DNA of 11,380 nucleotides from Pseudomonadota bacterium. GTDB lineage: Bacteria > Pseudomonadota > Gammaproteobacteria > Burkholderiales > SHXO01. Positions 1 through 7,320 of this stretch are shown here, piece after piece. The stretch's first letter is position 1. Each line of letters opens with the position of its first letter. The stretch spans positions 1-11,380 of the forward strand of contig JAEZCG010000114.1 of NCBI GenBank assembly GCA_023430065.1. The letters run 5' to 3'. The translations under genes were made by a program, and so were the position numbers. The notes under the pieces were generated by a model that saw nothing but the letters and a program-made list of their open reading frames with translations, was not told the DNA's origin and ran no database searches.

Positions 1-2
1 AC

Positions 3-1406
3 GTATTACCGCGCGACGTCAGTCTGAAGACGCGCCTGACGCGCACCATCACGCTCAACATCCCCCTCGTCTCGGCGGCCATGGATACCGTCACCGAGGC
101 CCGTCTGGCGATTGCGATCGCACAGGAGGGTGGCATCGGCATCGTCCACAAGAACATGCCGGCCAAGGTCCAGGCACTCGAAGTGGCAAAAGTGAAGCGC
201 TACGAGAGCGGGGTGGTGAAGGATCCCATCACGATCTCTCCGGAGATGACGGTGCGCGACGTGCTGTCTCTGATCCGCACGCACCGCATTTCGGGATTGC
301 CCGTGGTGGACGGCAAGCGGGTCGTGGGCATCGTGACCAACCGTGACCTGCGCTTCGAGACCAACCTCGACCAGCCCGTGCGCAACATCATGACGCCGCG
401 TGAGCGCCTGGTGACCGTGCGCGAAGGCGGCGCGCTCGAGGACGCCCAGGCGCTCATGCACAGGCATCGCCTCGAGCGGGTACTGGTGGTCAACGAAAAC
501 TTCGAACTGCGCGGTCTCATCACGGTCAAGGACATCCTCAAGTCGACCGAGTATCCGAACGCGTGCAAGGACGAGCAGGGCCAATTGCGGGTCGGCGCCG
601 CGATCGGGGTGGGCGAAGGCACGGAGGAGCGCGCCGAGATGCTCGTCGATGCAGGCGTGGACGTGCTGGTGGTCGACACCGCGCACGGTCATTCCCAGGG
701 TGTCCTCGAACGCGTGCGCTGGGCGCGGCGCAGTTTTCCCAATGTGCAGGTGATCGGCGGGAACATTGCCACCGCCGATGCCGCCAAGGCTCTGCTAGAC
801 AGCGGTGCCGATGCGGTCAAGGTGGGGATCGGACCGGGATCCATCTGTACGACCCGGATCGTCGCCGGTGTGGGCGTGCCGCAGATCTCCGCCATCGCCA
901 ACGTCGCCGGCGCGCTGAAGGATACCGACGTGCCGATGATCGCCGACGGCGGGATCCGGTATTCGGGCGACATTGCCAAGGCGATCGCAGCGGGCGCGGA
1001 TGCGATCATGCTCGGCGGTCTGTTCGCCGGCACCGAGGAGGCGCCGGGCGAAATCGAGCTGTACCAGGGGCGTTCCTACAAGTCCTATCGCGGCATGGGT
1101 TCACTGGCTGCGATGGAGCTGGGCTCGAGCGACCGCTACTTCCAGGACGCCGCCGAAGGCGTCGCGGCGCAGAAGTTCGTGCCCGAAGGGGTCGAGGGGC
1201 GCGTGCCTTACAAGGGCAGCGTCGTGCACGTGATCCAGCAGCTGATCGGTGGCCTGCGCTCGAGCATGGGCTATGCGGGGTGCCCCACGGTGCGCGAGAT
1301 GCGCGAGCGCGCCGAGTTTGTCGAAATCACCTCGGCGGGCGTGCGCGAATCGCACGTGCACGACGTGCAGATCGTCAAGGAAGCACCGAATTACCGGGTG
1401 GAGTAG
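3..1406 (+). CDS. guaB: IMP dehydrogenase, 5' end cut off by the window
   Basis: GuaB oxidises IMP to XMP with NAD+, the committed step of guanine nucleotide synthesis in the cytoplasm. The reading frame is open from base 3 ([12 protein letters not shown]), upstream of the first ATG at 81, and matches IMPDH from about residue 23, so about 22 residues are missing at the edge; the ATG at 81 is internal ([10 protein letters not shown]). The (beta/alpha)8 barrel is interrupted by two CBS domains at about bases 213-357 and 378-543. The loop GPGSICTT carries the catalytic Cys (codon 846-848) and the K+ site. [10 protein letters not shown] binds the IMP phosphate and YRGMGS is the following conserved segment. 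The C-terminus ESHVHDV...EAPNYRVE is typical. The gene stops at TAG 1404-1406, 9 bases before guaA, so the two are surely co-transcribed. No key residue looks altered. Identification is near certain from family knowledge; only the start lies outside the window. Confidence 0.98.
   Translation, partial: VLPRDVSLKTRLTRTITLNIPLVSAAMDTVTEARLAIAIAQEGGIGIVHKNMPAKVQALEVAKVKRYESGVVKDPITISPEMTVRDVLSLIRTHRISGLPVVDGKRVVGIVTNRDLRFETNLDQPVRNIMTPRERLVTVREGGALEDAQALMHRHRLERVLVVNENFELRGLITVKDILKSTEYPNACKDEQGQLRVGAAIGVGEGTEERAEMLVDAGVDVLVVDTAHGHSQGVLERVRWARRSFPNVQVIGGNIATADAAKALLDSGADAVKVGIGPGSICTTRIVAGVGVPQISAIANVAGALKDTDVPMIADGGIRYSGDIAKAIAAGADAIMLGGLFAGTEEAPGEIELYQGRSYKSYRGMGSLAAMELGSSDRYFQDAAEGVAAQKFVPEGVEGRVPYKGSVVHVIQQLIGGLRSSMGYAGCPTVREMRERAEFVEITSAGVRESHVHDVQIVKEAPNYRVE
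1397..1403 (+). promoter_or_regulatory. Ribosome binding site of guaA
   Basis: GGTGGAG lies inside the last codons of guaB, 12 bases before the guaA ATG at 1416. The spacing is somewhat long but it is the only purine-rich stretch there. It fits coupled translation of guaB and guaA. Confidence 0.5.
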
Positions 1407-1415
1407 GCGCCCGCG

Positions 1416-2978
1416 ATGCATCAGAAGGTCCTCATTCTCGATTTCGGCTCCCAGTACACACAGCTGATCGCACGACGCGTGCGCGAGTGCAACGTATACT
1501 GCGAGATCCATCCACACGACGCCAGCGACGCATTCGTGCGCGCGTTCGCGCCGAACGCAATCATCCTCTCGGGCGGTCCTGCCTCGGTGTACGAGGGCGG
1601 GACGCCACGCGCCCCGCAAGTCGTTTTCGAGATGGGCGTGCCGGTGCTGGGCATCTGCTACGGCATGCAGGCCATGGCTGCGCAGCTGGGCGGGGGCGTG
1701 GAGAGCGGGCCGGTGCGGGAGTTCGGCTATGCGGAGGTGCGCGCGCGCGGCCACTCCAGGCTGTTGCGCGACATCCAGGACCGCGTGACCGCCGAGGGGC
1801 ACGGATTGCTCGACGTGTGGATGAGTCACGGCGACAAGGTCACGCGGCTGCCCGAAGGGTTCAAAGTCATCGCGAGCAACGCGGCGACGCCGATCGGCGG
1901 CATGGCCGACGAGACGCGCGGCTTCTACGGCCTGCAGTTCCACCCGGAAGTCACGCACACCTTGCAGGGCAAGGCGATTCTCGAGCGCTTCCTGCTCGTC
2001 GTGTGCGGACTGAACGGCGACTGGAGCATGCCCTCGTTCGTGGAGGAGGCGATTGGCCGCATCCGCTCTGAAGTCGGCGGCGAGGAGGTGATCCTCGGCC
2101 TGTCCGGGGGCGTCGATTCCGCGGTGGCCGCGGCCCTGATCCATAAGGCCATCGGCGAGCAACTCACCTGCGTGTTCGTCGATACCGGCCTGTTGCGGCT
2201 GAACGAGGCGCAGCAGGTCATGGAGACCTTCGCCCGCAACCTGGGTGTCAAGGTCATCCACGTGGACGCGACGGCGCAGTTCATGGGCAAGCTCGACGGT
2301 GTGAGCGATCCCGAGGCCAAGCGCAAGATCATCGGACGTGAGTTCGTCGAGGTATTCCAGCGCGAGGCCACCAAGGTCCGCAATGCGAAGTGGCTGGCGC
2401 AGGGGACGATCTACCCGGACGTGATCGAATCCGCGGGCAGCGCGACCAAGAAGGCCGCCTCGATCAAGTCGCACCACAACGTAGGCGGGCTGCCGGAGAC
2501 ACTTCATCTCAAGCTGCTCGAGCCGCTGCGCGAACTGTTTAAGGACGAAGTGCGCAAACTCGGCCTCGAACTCGGCCTGCCGCACGACATGGTGTTTCGC
2601 CACCCCTTCCCCGGCCCCGGGCTGGGCGTACGCATCCTGGGCGAAGTGAAGCAGCAGTACGCTGACCTGCTGCGGCGTGCCGATGCCATTTTCATCGATG
2701 AGCTGCGCGCCGCCGGCTGGTACGAAAAGACCTCGCAGGCCTTCGCCGTTTTCCTCCCCGTGAAGTCTGTCGGCGTCATGGGAGACGGCCGCACCTACGA
2801 ATACGTCGTTGCGCTGCGCGCCGTGCAGACCGAGGACTTCATGACCGCGCACTGGGCCGAGCTGCCGCACAGCCTGTTGTCCAAAGTGTCCAACCGCATC
2901 ATCAACGAGGTGCGCGGGATCAATCGGGTGGTCTACGACATCTCGGGGAAGCCGCCCGCGACGATCGAGTGGGAATGA
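1416..2978 (+). CDS. guaA: GMP synthase (glutamine-hydrolysing)
   Basis: GuaA converts XMP to GMP using ATP and ammonia released from glutamine, the step after GuaB. At 520 residues it is full length. The N-terminal class I glutamine amidotransferase domain (about 1-195) has the nucleophile Cys81 in GICYGMQ and the His176/Glu178 pair in FHPEVTH. The ATP pyrophosphatase domain begins near residue 205 and carries the P-loop SGGVDS at 230-235. Further conserved stretches are [33 protein letters not shown] and [12 protein letters not shown]. The C-terminal dimerisation domain ends in the invariant [11 protein letters not shown]. The ATG at 1416 gives the standard compact start ([11 protein letters not shown]). 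The gene follows guaB by 9 bases in one operon and converges on the minus-strand gene ending at 3077. Nothing is unusual in the protein. Confidence 0.99.
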   Translation: MHQKVLILDFGSQYTQLIARRVRECNVYCEIHPHDASDAFVRAFAPNAIILSGGPASVYEGGTPRAPQVVFEMGVPVLGICYGMQAMAAQLGGGVESGPVREFGYAEVRARGHSRLLRDIQDRVTAEGHGLLDVWMSHGDKVTRLPEGFKVIASNAATPIGGMADETRGFYGLQFHPEVTHTLQGKAILERFLLVVCGLNGDWSMPSFVEEAIGRIRSEVGGEEVILGLSGGVDSAVAAALIHKAIGEQLTCVFVDTGLLRLNEAQQVMETFARNLGVKVIHVDATAQFMGKLDGVSDPEAKRKIIGREFVEVFQREATKVRNAKWLAQGTIYPDVIESAGSATKKAASIKSHHNVGGLPETLHLKLLEPLRELFKDEVRKLGLELGLPHDMVFRHPFPGPGLGVRILGEVKQQYADLLRRADAIFIDELRAAGWYEKTSQAFAVFLPVKSVGVMGDGRTYEYVVALRAVQTEDFMTAHWAELPHSLLSKVSNRIINEVRGINRVVYDISGKPPATIEWE

Positions 2979-2995
2979 TTCGGCATCCTTCGGGG

Positions 2996-3013
2996 TCGAT
3001 CGAGACCGATCGA
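2996..3013. terminator. Candidate hairpin between the convergent guaA and redox genes
   Basis: TCGATCG (2996-3002), a 4-base loop AGAC and CGATCGA (3007-3013) form a 7-bp perfect stem 18 bases after the guaA stop. It sits in the 98-base gap between convergent genes, where a terminator is expected. The downstream stretch is only mildly T-rich (TTCTTCTGGTTGCTT), without a true T tract, so intrinsic termination would be weak and Rho may be involved. The rest of 2979-3076 shows nothing else. Confidence 0.35.
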
Positions 3014-3076
3014 GCAGTTCTTCTGGTTGCTTGACCACATAGGAGAGGACCTGCGGCTCCGCTCGACCCACAACGC

Positions 3077-4344
3077 TCAATGCACGCCCTGTTCGCGGGT
3101 TAACCTTGCGGCGAGCCAGATCGCTCCGACCGCAACGAGAAGCAGCACGACAGCTATCCATATCTGGTTCAGCAGCGCAGGGGCAAACATCAGAAGGCCT
3201 CCGAGCCCGAGCATCATTACGCCAGACATCAGCTTCAGCAGTCGCCCCTGGCGCTCGGTCAACCTGCGCGCGTGCAAGGTGCGTACGAACAGCAGTACGA
3301 TGAGTGCGAGCGGCACCACGTAGATCAGATTGTAGGCGGCCAGGTACGCGTATCGCGTTCCGGCGGACAGGTCGGCCAGTGTCAAGACGCGCGTGTAGAC
3401 CATCGGAAAGCCCGCCGTGCACAGCAGTTCGTAGAAGCTCACCGCGATCGCGAGCAGGACCGTGGCGGCGAGCATCGCGGGCAGACTCTGGGCGCTCAGA
3501 ACCATTCGCGCACGTCGGAAGATGTCCGGCTTTTTCGAATCGGGGATCGAGAACGATACGCCGCGTTTGAACACGAAGAAGTCCTTGACGTTGATTGCGC
3601 CGATGCCGAACGCCAGCACGCCGGCCGCCAGCGTGATCCAAGAGAAGTGATCGAACAGCGCGAACACGTTCAGCCAGGCGGTCATGAACGCGAAGTACAT
3701 CAGTCCCGACGTCAGCACGAAGACGCCGCCGATGATGGCCATGCGGCCGCGCTGGCGTTGGTGCGTCAGCAGCGCCAGCAGGAACAGCAGCACGAAGAAC
3801 GCGCAGGGATTGAAGGCATCGAGCGTGGCCAGCACCGCGGTCAGTGCCGGCAGGGACATGGATTGTGGATCGACTGCGCCGATCAGCGGCAGGCGCAGGG
3901 GGGGCGACGCGCCATCGGACGTGGCCCTTGCCGCGCCGTCGTCCTGCTGCGCGTACGACGCACGGCAGACATCTAGCCGCTGCGCGAGCTGTTCGGCCGC
4001 GTCCTGGTCCCACCCGACTTGCATCTGCCCGCAGAAGAACAGCGCCGGAACGAACGCTGCCGTCTCGCCAAGCTCCTCCGCCATCGCCTGGTAACGCGCG
4101 ACGTGCGCGTCACTTGCCCTGAGGTTGTAGGCGTGTACGCGTAGCCACGGCCGCGCTTGCACAAGCGGCGCAAGGTCCCGGCGCGCATCGGCGCAATGTG
4201 GGCAGTGGGCGTCCAGAAGAAGTACAGGTGCACGGAGGGTGCGCCGTCGCTATCGCGCTCCACCCATGCGGTGACGGCCGACGGTGCGGCCGCGTGCAGC
4301 ATCAGCCACGCGAAACCCAGCAGCCTGAGCAGCCAGTGAGACAT
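3077..4344 (-). CDS. Thioredoxin-like/CcdA-type membrane thiol-disulfide protein, frameshifted
   Basis: This looks like an exported thioredoxin-like domain followed by a cytochrome c biogenesis (DsbD/CcdA-type) membrane domain, a redox relay moving electrons across the inner membrane. The ATG at 4344 begins a signal-peptide-like stretch (MSHWLLRLLGFAWLMLHAAA). The frame then breaks at 4207-4209. Adding one base to that run restores W-T-P-H-C-P-H-C-A-D-A, with a CPHC redox motif at repaired residues 48-51, and joins the long frame that runs from about 4200 to 3077. Repaired length is 422 residues. The cis-Pro segment FVPALFF is near residue 100. About six or seven membrane segments follow residue 165, with one Cys in FNPCAF (181) and one in LLCTAGFP (309), the expected intramembrane pair. 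If the deletion is real, the gene is a pseudogene. Otherwise it is a sequencing error, or translation begins inside (for example GTG at 4162), losing the signal and CPHC. The family is likely; the substrate is unknown. Confidence 0.75.
4207..4209 (-). other. Apparent one-base deletion in a G run (C on coding strand)
   Basis: The plus strand reads GTGGGCGTCC. With four G instead of three, the minus-strand protein reads through as ...FFWTPHCPHCADARRDL..., a textbook CxxC thioredoxin active site, and stays open to the stop at 3077. As written, the upstream frame continues into an implausible Arg/Gly-rich tail. Homopolymer-length error is a common sequencing artefact, but a true mutation is equally visible this way. 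Confidence 0.75.
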
Positions 4345-4349
4345 GATCC

Positions 4350-4355
4350 ATTCTA
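4350..4355 (-). promoter_or_regulatory. Candidate -10 element, possibly leaderless start
   Basis: Read on the minus strand, TAGAAT lies 5 bases before the ATG at 4344. A transcript from this -10 would begin about at the A of the ATG, so the mRNA would have no leader, and no Shine-Dalgarno sequence is seen upstream. The -35 position (about 4373-4378, CGGTCG) is poor, so this remains tentative. Confidence 0.3.
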
Positions 4356-4424
4356 ACGCGCGATGCGCGCCGCGACCGGTGCCGGGCGAACGACGGCTGT
4401 CATGCCTCAAGCAGCGGTTTCACG

Positions 4425-4466
4425 TGTCCGCGCTGCTGGCCGCACCCCTGGTTGCATGCGCGGACA
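4425..4466. repeat. Inverted repeat, 9-bp arms, between the ZIP and redox genes
   Basis: TGTCCGCGC (4425-4433) and GCGCGGACA (4458-4466) are perfect complements separated by 24 bases, starting 12 bases after the end of the ZIP gene. No T tract follows on the minus strand, so it is not a classical intrinsic terminator. It could be an attenuating hairpin that reduces read-through into the redox gene, or a regulator site. The rest of 4345-4477 holds no gene I can support. Confidence 0.4.
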
Positions 4467-4477
4467 ATGTGCAAGTG

Positions 4478-5287
4478 TCACGCCTTCGACAGCACAATGG
4501 CCACCGCGACCAGGACGCCTCCGGCCAGGGCGACCAGGCTGTAGCGCCGGTGTTCCTGCTCTGCCCTGGGTAGCAGGTGGGTCGCGCCCACGTAAACCAG
4601 TGCGCCTGCGGATACCGACAACGGCAGCGCAAGGCTCGGCTGGTCGATCGCACTGACCATCGGCCACGAAACCAGCATGCCCACGGGCGTCGATGCCGCC
4701 GCCGCAGCGAAGGCGAGAACCGCTGCGCGGCGCTCGGCGAAGCCGCTCTTGACGAGCAGCAGGTAGGTCACGATGCCCTCTGGAAACTCGTGCAGCACCA
4801 TGCCCACAGTGGCAAGAAACCCGGTCAGGATGCTGACCGTGAAGGTGATCGAATAGATGATGCCGTCGATGAAGGAGTGAAAGCCAATTCCCAGCATCGG
4901 CAGCACGCCGATCGCGTAGTCCTTCTTCTGCGGGTCCTTTTCGCAGACGAAGGCGGTCAGGAATCGGTTGAAGACGTGCATGCCGAAGAAGCCGCCAAGC
5001 AGCCACGCCGGGCCGGACGGGTTCAGCGAAAACGCCTTCGGGATCATGTGCAGGAACGCGGCCGAGATGAGCACCCCGGCGGCAAAGCACATGAAGTATA
5101 CGGTGTTGCGGTGTCCCCAGTCGGCGAACCTGCGGATCGTCCATATCCCGAGCGTCGTCACTGCAGCGGCGAGGACGCTGGTGGCGAGCGCGGTCCAGAA
5201 GGAATTCTGCATCTTCAGCGGCGGAGGGGCGCCGCCGTGTGCGGCGAGCGGAGGGCGGAGCTGGGGGTATGCGCGCTCATCTGTCAT
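4478..5287 (-). CDS. ZIP-family divalent metal (zinc/iron) transporter
   Basis: An inner-membrane ZIP permease, expected to bring Zn2+ or related divalent cations into the cytoplasm. The 269-residue product has about eight membrane segments. The two signature metal-binding helices are present: HSFIDG in TM4 (His137, Asp141) and HEFPEG in TM5 (His166, Glu170). Both are characteristic of bacterial GufA/ZupT-like ZIPs. His80 (FLHMIPKAF) and His237 (ATHLLPRAEQEH) are further candidate ligands. A short cytoplasmic loop (CEKDPQKKD) lies between TM3 and TM4. The first 25 residues are Pro/Ala-rich and poorly conserved-looking; an internal ATG at 5212 (MQNSFWTALAT) just before TM1 is an alternative start. 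Neither start has a clear Shine-Dalgarno sequence. It lies between the DUF2202 gene and the redox gene on the same strand. No metal-responsive operator was recognised. Metal specificity cannot be read from the sequence. Confidence 0.9.
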   Translation of the reverse strand: MTDERAYPQLRPPLAAHGGAPPPLKMQNSFWTALATSVLAAAVTTLGIWTIRRFADWGHRNTVYFMCFAAGVLISAAFLHMIPKAFSLNPSGPAWLLGGFFGMHVFNRFLTAFVCEKDPQKKDYAIGVLPMLGIGFHSFIDGIIYSITFTVSILTGFLATVGMVLHEFPEGIVTYLLLVKSGFAERRAAVLAFAAAAASTPVGMLVSWPMVSAIDQPSLALPLSVSAGALVYVGATHLLPRAEQEHRRYSLVALAGGVLVAVAIVLSKA

Positions 5288-5357
5288 TACGCGCGGCGAC
5301 GACCGCGATGGCGCCCATGCCGCGCGAGGGTCGCATCCGTTCGACGTCGCCAGTGTT

Positions 5358-5379
5358 GGCCAGCCAGCGCCTACTGGCC
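5358..5379. repeat. Inverted repeat downstream of the DUF2202 gene
   Basis: GGCCAG (5358-5363) and CTGGCC (5374-5379) are 6-bp complementary arms with a 10-base loop, about 20 bases after the DUF2202 stop on the minus strand. There is no T run. It may be a weak terminator or processing hairpin in the 111-base gap before the ZIP gene, or chance in GC-rich DNA. Confidence 0.25.
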
Positions 5380-5398
5380 CCTTGCCCAGTCAGCGTGC

Positions 5399-5896
5399 TC
5401 ATGGCCGGCCGCCTCGCGGGCGACGTTGATGCCCGCGTCCGCCGTCTTCGCCGCCGCGCTCGGCGCAACGCCGGAAGGCCGGCAGGTGGCGCTGCTGCGA
5501 CGCTTCCTGCAGGCGCCGGAACACGGTCAGGATGTCCGGGCGGTCCGTGGCCGCCAGCAGCCGCTCGTAGAGCGCCGCGTTGGCCACCTCGGAGGCGATC
5601 CCCGCCTCGCATGCCTCGCGCACGCTGCCGAAGCGCGGAACCTTGCCGGGCCATGCATTTTCCGGAATGGCAAGCCCATAAGCGCGGAACAGCACCGACA
5701 GCGCCTCGATGTGCCGCGCTTCCGCATCCCGGATATTCGTGAAGGGCATGACTTCACCGAAGTCGGCGATCACCTGATCGTAGGTCGCCCAAGCCTGGTA
5801 CTCGTCATCCAGCGCCTCGAAAAGCGCCGAGATTTCGTTGCTTGAAAGCTCACCCACGATTGCCTCCGTCCGTTCCGCACCGACACCGGTTTGCAT
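5399..5896 (-). CDS. DUF2202 ferritin-like domain protein
   Basis: A 165-residue soluble four-helix protein of the ferritin-like superfamily, DUF2202 type; the cellular role of this family is not settled, with metal binding or oxidative defence inferred from the fold. Candidate metal ligands sit in helical stretches: Glu32 (DEYQAW), Glu59 and His62 (an ExxH motif in DAEARHIEAL), Glu103 (ASEVANAAL), Glu111, and Glu131/His137 (LQEASQQRHL). The start at 5896 is chosen because AAAGAGG sits 7 bases upstream; the open frame extends further upstream but that extension is low complexity. No signal peptide is seen. The C-terminus after residue about 147 is Gly/Arg-rich (GGRGHQRRPRGGRP) and its third-position G+C drops, while another frame looks more protein-like, so a frameshift near 5455 is possible. 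It is first of three minus-strand genes, ahead of a ZIP transporter, which makes a metal-related role plausible. Confidence 0.85.
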   Translation of the reverse strand: MQTGVGAERTEAIVGELSSNEISALFEALDDEYQAWATYDQVIADFGEVMPFTNIRDAEARHIEALSVLFRAYGLAIPENAWPGKVPRFGSVREACEAGIASEVANAALYERLLAATDRPDILTVFRRLQEASQQRHLPAFRRCAERGGEDGGRGHQRRPRGGRP

Positions 5897-5903
5897 AGTT
5901 TGA

Positions 5904-5910
5904 CCTCTTT
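5904..5910 (-). promoter_or_regulatory. Ribosome binding site of the DUF2202 gene
   Basis: AAAGAGG on the minus strand lies 7 bases before the ATG at 5896. It decides this start over longer in-frame choices upstream, which have no such site. Confidence 0.75.
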
Positions 5911-6078
5911 CGGTCGGACGATCTTGACTCGCGTGGGTGCAAAATTGCGGCCGAGTTGTCGCTGAGGCCCCGGATCGCTGCGGCGTAGCGGATGGAGTCG
6001 CGACTCGAGCTATGCCATCAACAGTTCCAACCTTCCAGACGTTGCTGATCAAGTCGGGCCTGGGGTTTGAGCGTCACC

Positions 6079-6102
6079 TTGCCAGCTTCCCATCCTTGGC
6101 AA
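6079..6102. promoter_or_regulatory. Inverted repeat TTGCCA-N12-TGGCAA, possible operator
   Basis: Perfect 6-bp arms TTGCCA (6079-6084) and TGGCAA (6097-6102) with a 12-base spacer lie about 140 bases before the yhiI start. The centre-to-centre distance of 18 bases is compatible with a dimeric regulator, but no regulator gene is in the window and no known box is matched. Confidence 0.3.
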
Positions 6103-6243
6103 CATCGGCTGCGAGAAGTGCACCTTCGTCGATGAGGGCTCGCCCCGGATGCCAGATGCCACGGGAGGAGGATGAAACGCGGTGCGGGTGGCGCCAAGCA
6201 AGTGAATACAATGCGCAAACGCGACAGGAGCCATGGACGGGCA

Positions 6244-7320
6244 ATGACGAATCAACAGAAGAGAAAATGGTTACTGCTGTTGCTTGCAGGGGCCGCATTG
6301 AGTGCGGCCGCGTTCTTCGGCTGGCAGCGCTACCTGCTGGAGCAGGACAGCGAAGGGCTTGTCAGCGGCAATGGCCGCATCGAAGCGGTGGAGATCGACA
6401 TCGCCGCGCGCAGCCCGGGGCGGCTCAAGGAAGTCGAAGTCCAGGAGGGCGAGTTCGTGACGGCCGGGCAGGTGATCGCGCTGATGGACACCGACATGCT
6501 CGAGGCGCAACGCCGGCAGGCGGAGGCGCAACTGCAGCAGGCACGCAGCGCGGTCGTGACCGCCACTGCCCAAATCGCGCAGCGCCAGAGCGACAAGGCG
6601 GCAGCACAGGCGGTGGTGGCACAGCGCGAGGCGGAACTCGGCGCGGCGCGCGCGCACCTTTCCAGGGCGGAAGACCTCGCGGCGCAGGGCTTCGTGTCCC
6701 CGCAGGCTCTCGACGACGAGCGCACGCGGCTCGCCACTGCAGTGGCGGCACAGGCCGCCGCGCGGGCCCAGGTCGCTGCCATGGACTCTGCCATCGCGAG
6801 CGCGCGCGCCCAAATGGCTGGGGCGGAGTCCGCGGCGGCCGCGGCGCAGGCCAACCTCGAACGCATCCAGTCGGACATCGACGATGCCGCGCTGAAGTCC
6901 CCGCGCGACGGGCGTGTGCAGTTCATCGTCGCCCGACCGGGGGAGGTGGTGGGCGCGGGCGGGCGCGTCCTGACGCTGGTCGATCTTTCCGATGTCTACA
7001 TGACGTTCTTCCTGCCGAGCGCGATGGCGGGGCGTTTGGCGATCGGCGGCGACGTGCGCATCGTGCTCGACGTCGCGCCCCAGTATGTGATTCCGGCGAA
7101 GATCTCCTTCGTTGCCGACGTTGCCCAGTTCACGCCCAAGACCGTTGAAACGGCGAACGAGCGCGAGAAGCTGATGTTTCGCGTGCGCGCTCGGATTCCG
7201 CCGGAGCTGCTGAAGAAGTACATCCTCAAGGTCAAGACAGGATTGCCGGGCGTCGCCTATGTGCTGAGCGACTCCGACGCGGCCTGGCCCGCCTGGCTCC
7301 AGGTGAATCTGCCGCAATGA
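6244..7320 (+). CDS. yhiI: HlyD-family periplasmic adaptor of an ABC exporter (YhiI-like)
   Basis: The membrane fusion (adaptor) protein of the export system, anchored in the inner membrane and reaching across the periplasm, probably to a TolC-type outer membrane channel encoded elsewhere. From the ATG at 6244 it has 358 residues, close to recalled E. coli YhiI (about 355). One N-terminal membrane anchor spans residues 9-30. A first lipoyl half follows ([14 protein letters not shown]... [16 protein letters not shown], about 43-82). An Ala/Gln/Glu-rich coiled-coil hairpin runs about 83-215, turning near [11 protein letters not shown]. The second lipoyl half is [10 protein letters not shown]...[10 protein letters not shown] (about 217-242), then a beta-barrel with VYMTFFLP and [13 protein letters not shown]. 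The earlier ATG at 6172 is in frame with a purine-rich site only 3 bases away; it would add 24 charged residues that the family lacks, so it is less likely but possible. The stop overlaps the rbbA start (ATGA), showing translational coupling. Confidence 0.93.
   Translation: MTNQQKRKWLLLLLAGAALSAAAFFGWQRYLLEQDSEGLVSGNGRIEAVEIDIAARSPGRLKEVEVQEGEFVTAGQVIALMDTDMLEAQRRQAEAQLQQARSAVVTATAQIAQRQSDKAAAQAVVAQREAELGAARAHLSRAEDLAAQGFVSPQALDDERTRLATAVAAQAAARAQVAAMDSAIASARAQMAGAESAAAAAQANLERIQSDIDDAALKSPRDGRVQFIVARPGEVVGAGGRVLTLVDLSDVYMTFFLPSAMAGRLAIGGDVRIVLDVAPQYVIPAKISFVADVAQFTPKTVETANEREKLMFRVRARIPPELLKKYILKVKTGLPGVAYVLSDSDAAWPAWLQVNLPQ

Larger units (their letters stand above)
5897..6243. promoter_or_regulatory. 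Divergent intergenic control region
   Basis: About 350 bases separate the minus-strand DUF2202 start from the chosen yhiI start. It should hold the promoters of both transcription units. I see no convincing -35/-10 pair and no gene. Open frames crossing it encode implausible sequence. It contains the inverted repeat at 6079-6102 and two purine-rich sites near yhiI: GGGAGG at 6163-6168, 3 bases before an in-frame ATG at 6172, and AGGAG at 6226-6230, 13 bases before the ATG at 6244. Confidence 0.5.

Noticed and set aside
81..83. ATG at 81 as the start of guaB
   Set aside because: The frame is open and IMPDH-like upstream to base 3; the ATG is the internal Met of the conserved [10 protein letters not shown] stretch.
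563..2071. 502-codon plus-strand frame overlapping guaB and guaA
   Set aside because: It is shifted against both genes and rich in Arg and Gly with no motif; a by-product of codon bias.
1101..4013. Very long open frame (970 codons) on the minus strand
   Set aside because: It runs antisense through guaA, whose identity is beyond doubt, and out of frame through the redox gene. Its product is Arg/Ala/His-rich without any family feature; long antisense frames are normal in GC-rich DNA.
6097..6112. Sigma-54-like promoter TGGCA...CTGC before yhiI
   Set aside because: The GG and GC elements are 11 bases apart instead of the required 10, and no enhancer-binding protein gene is nearby.
5937..7148. 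403-codon plus-strand frame across the divergent region and yhiI
   Set aside because: It overlaps yhiI in a different frame and gives Gly/Arg-rich sequence, whereas yhiI is clearly a HlyD-family protein.
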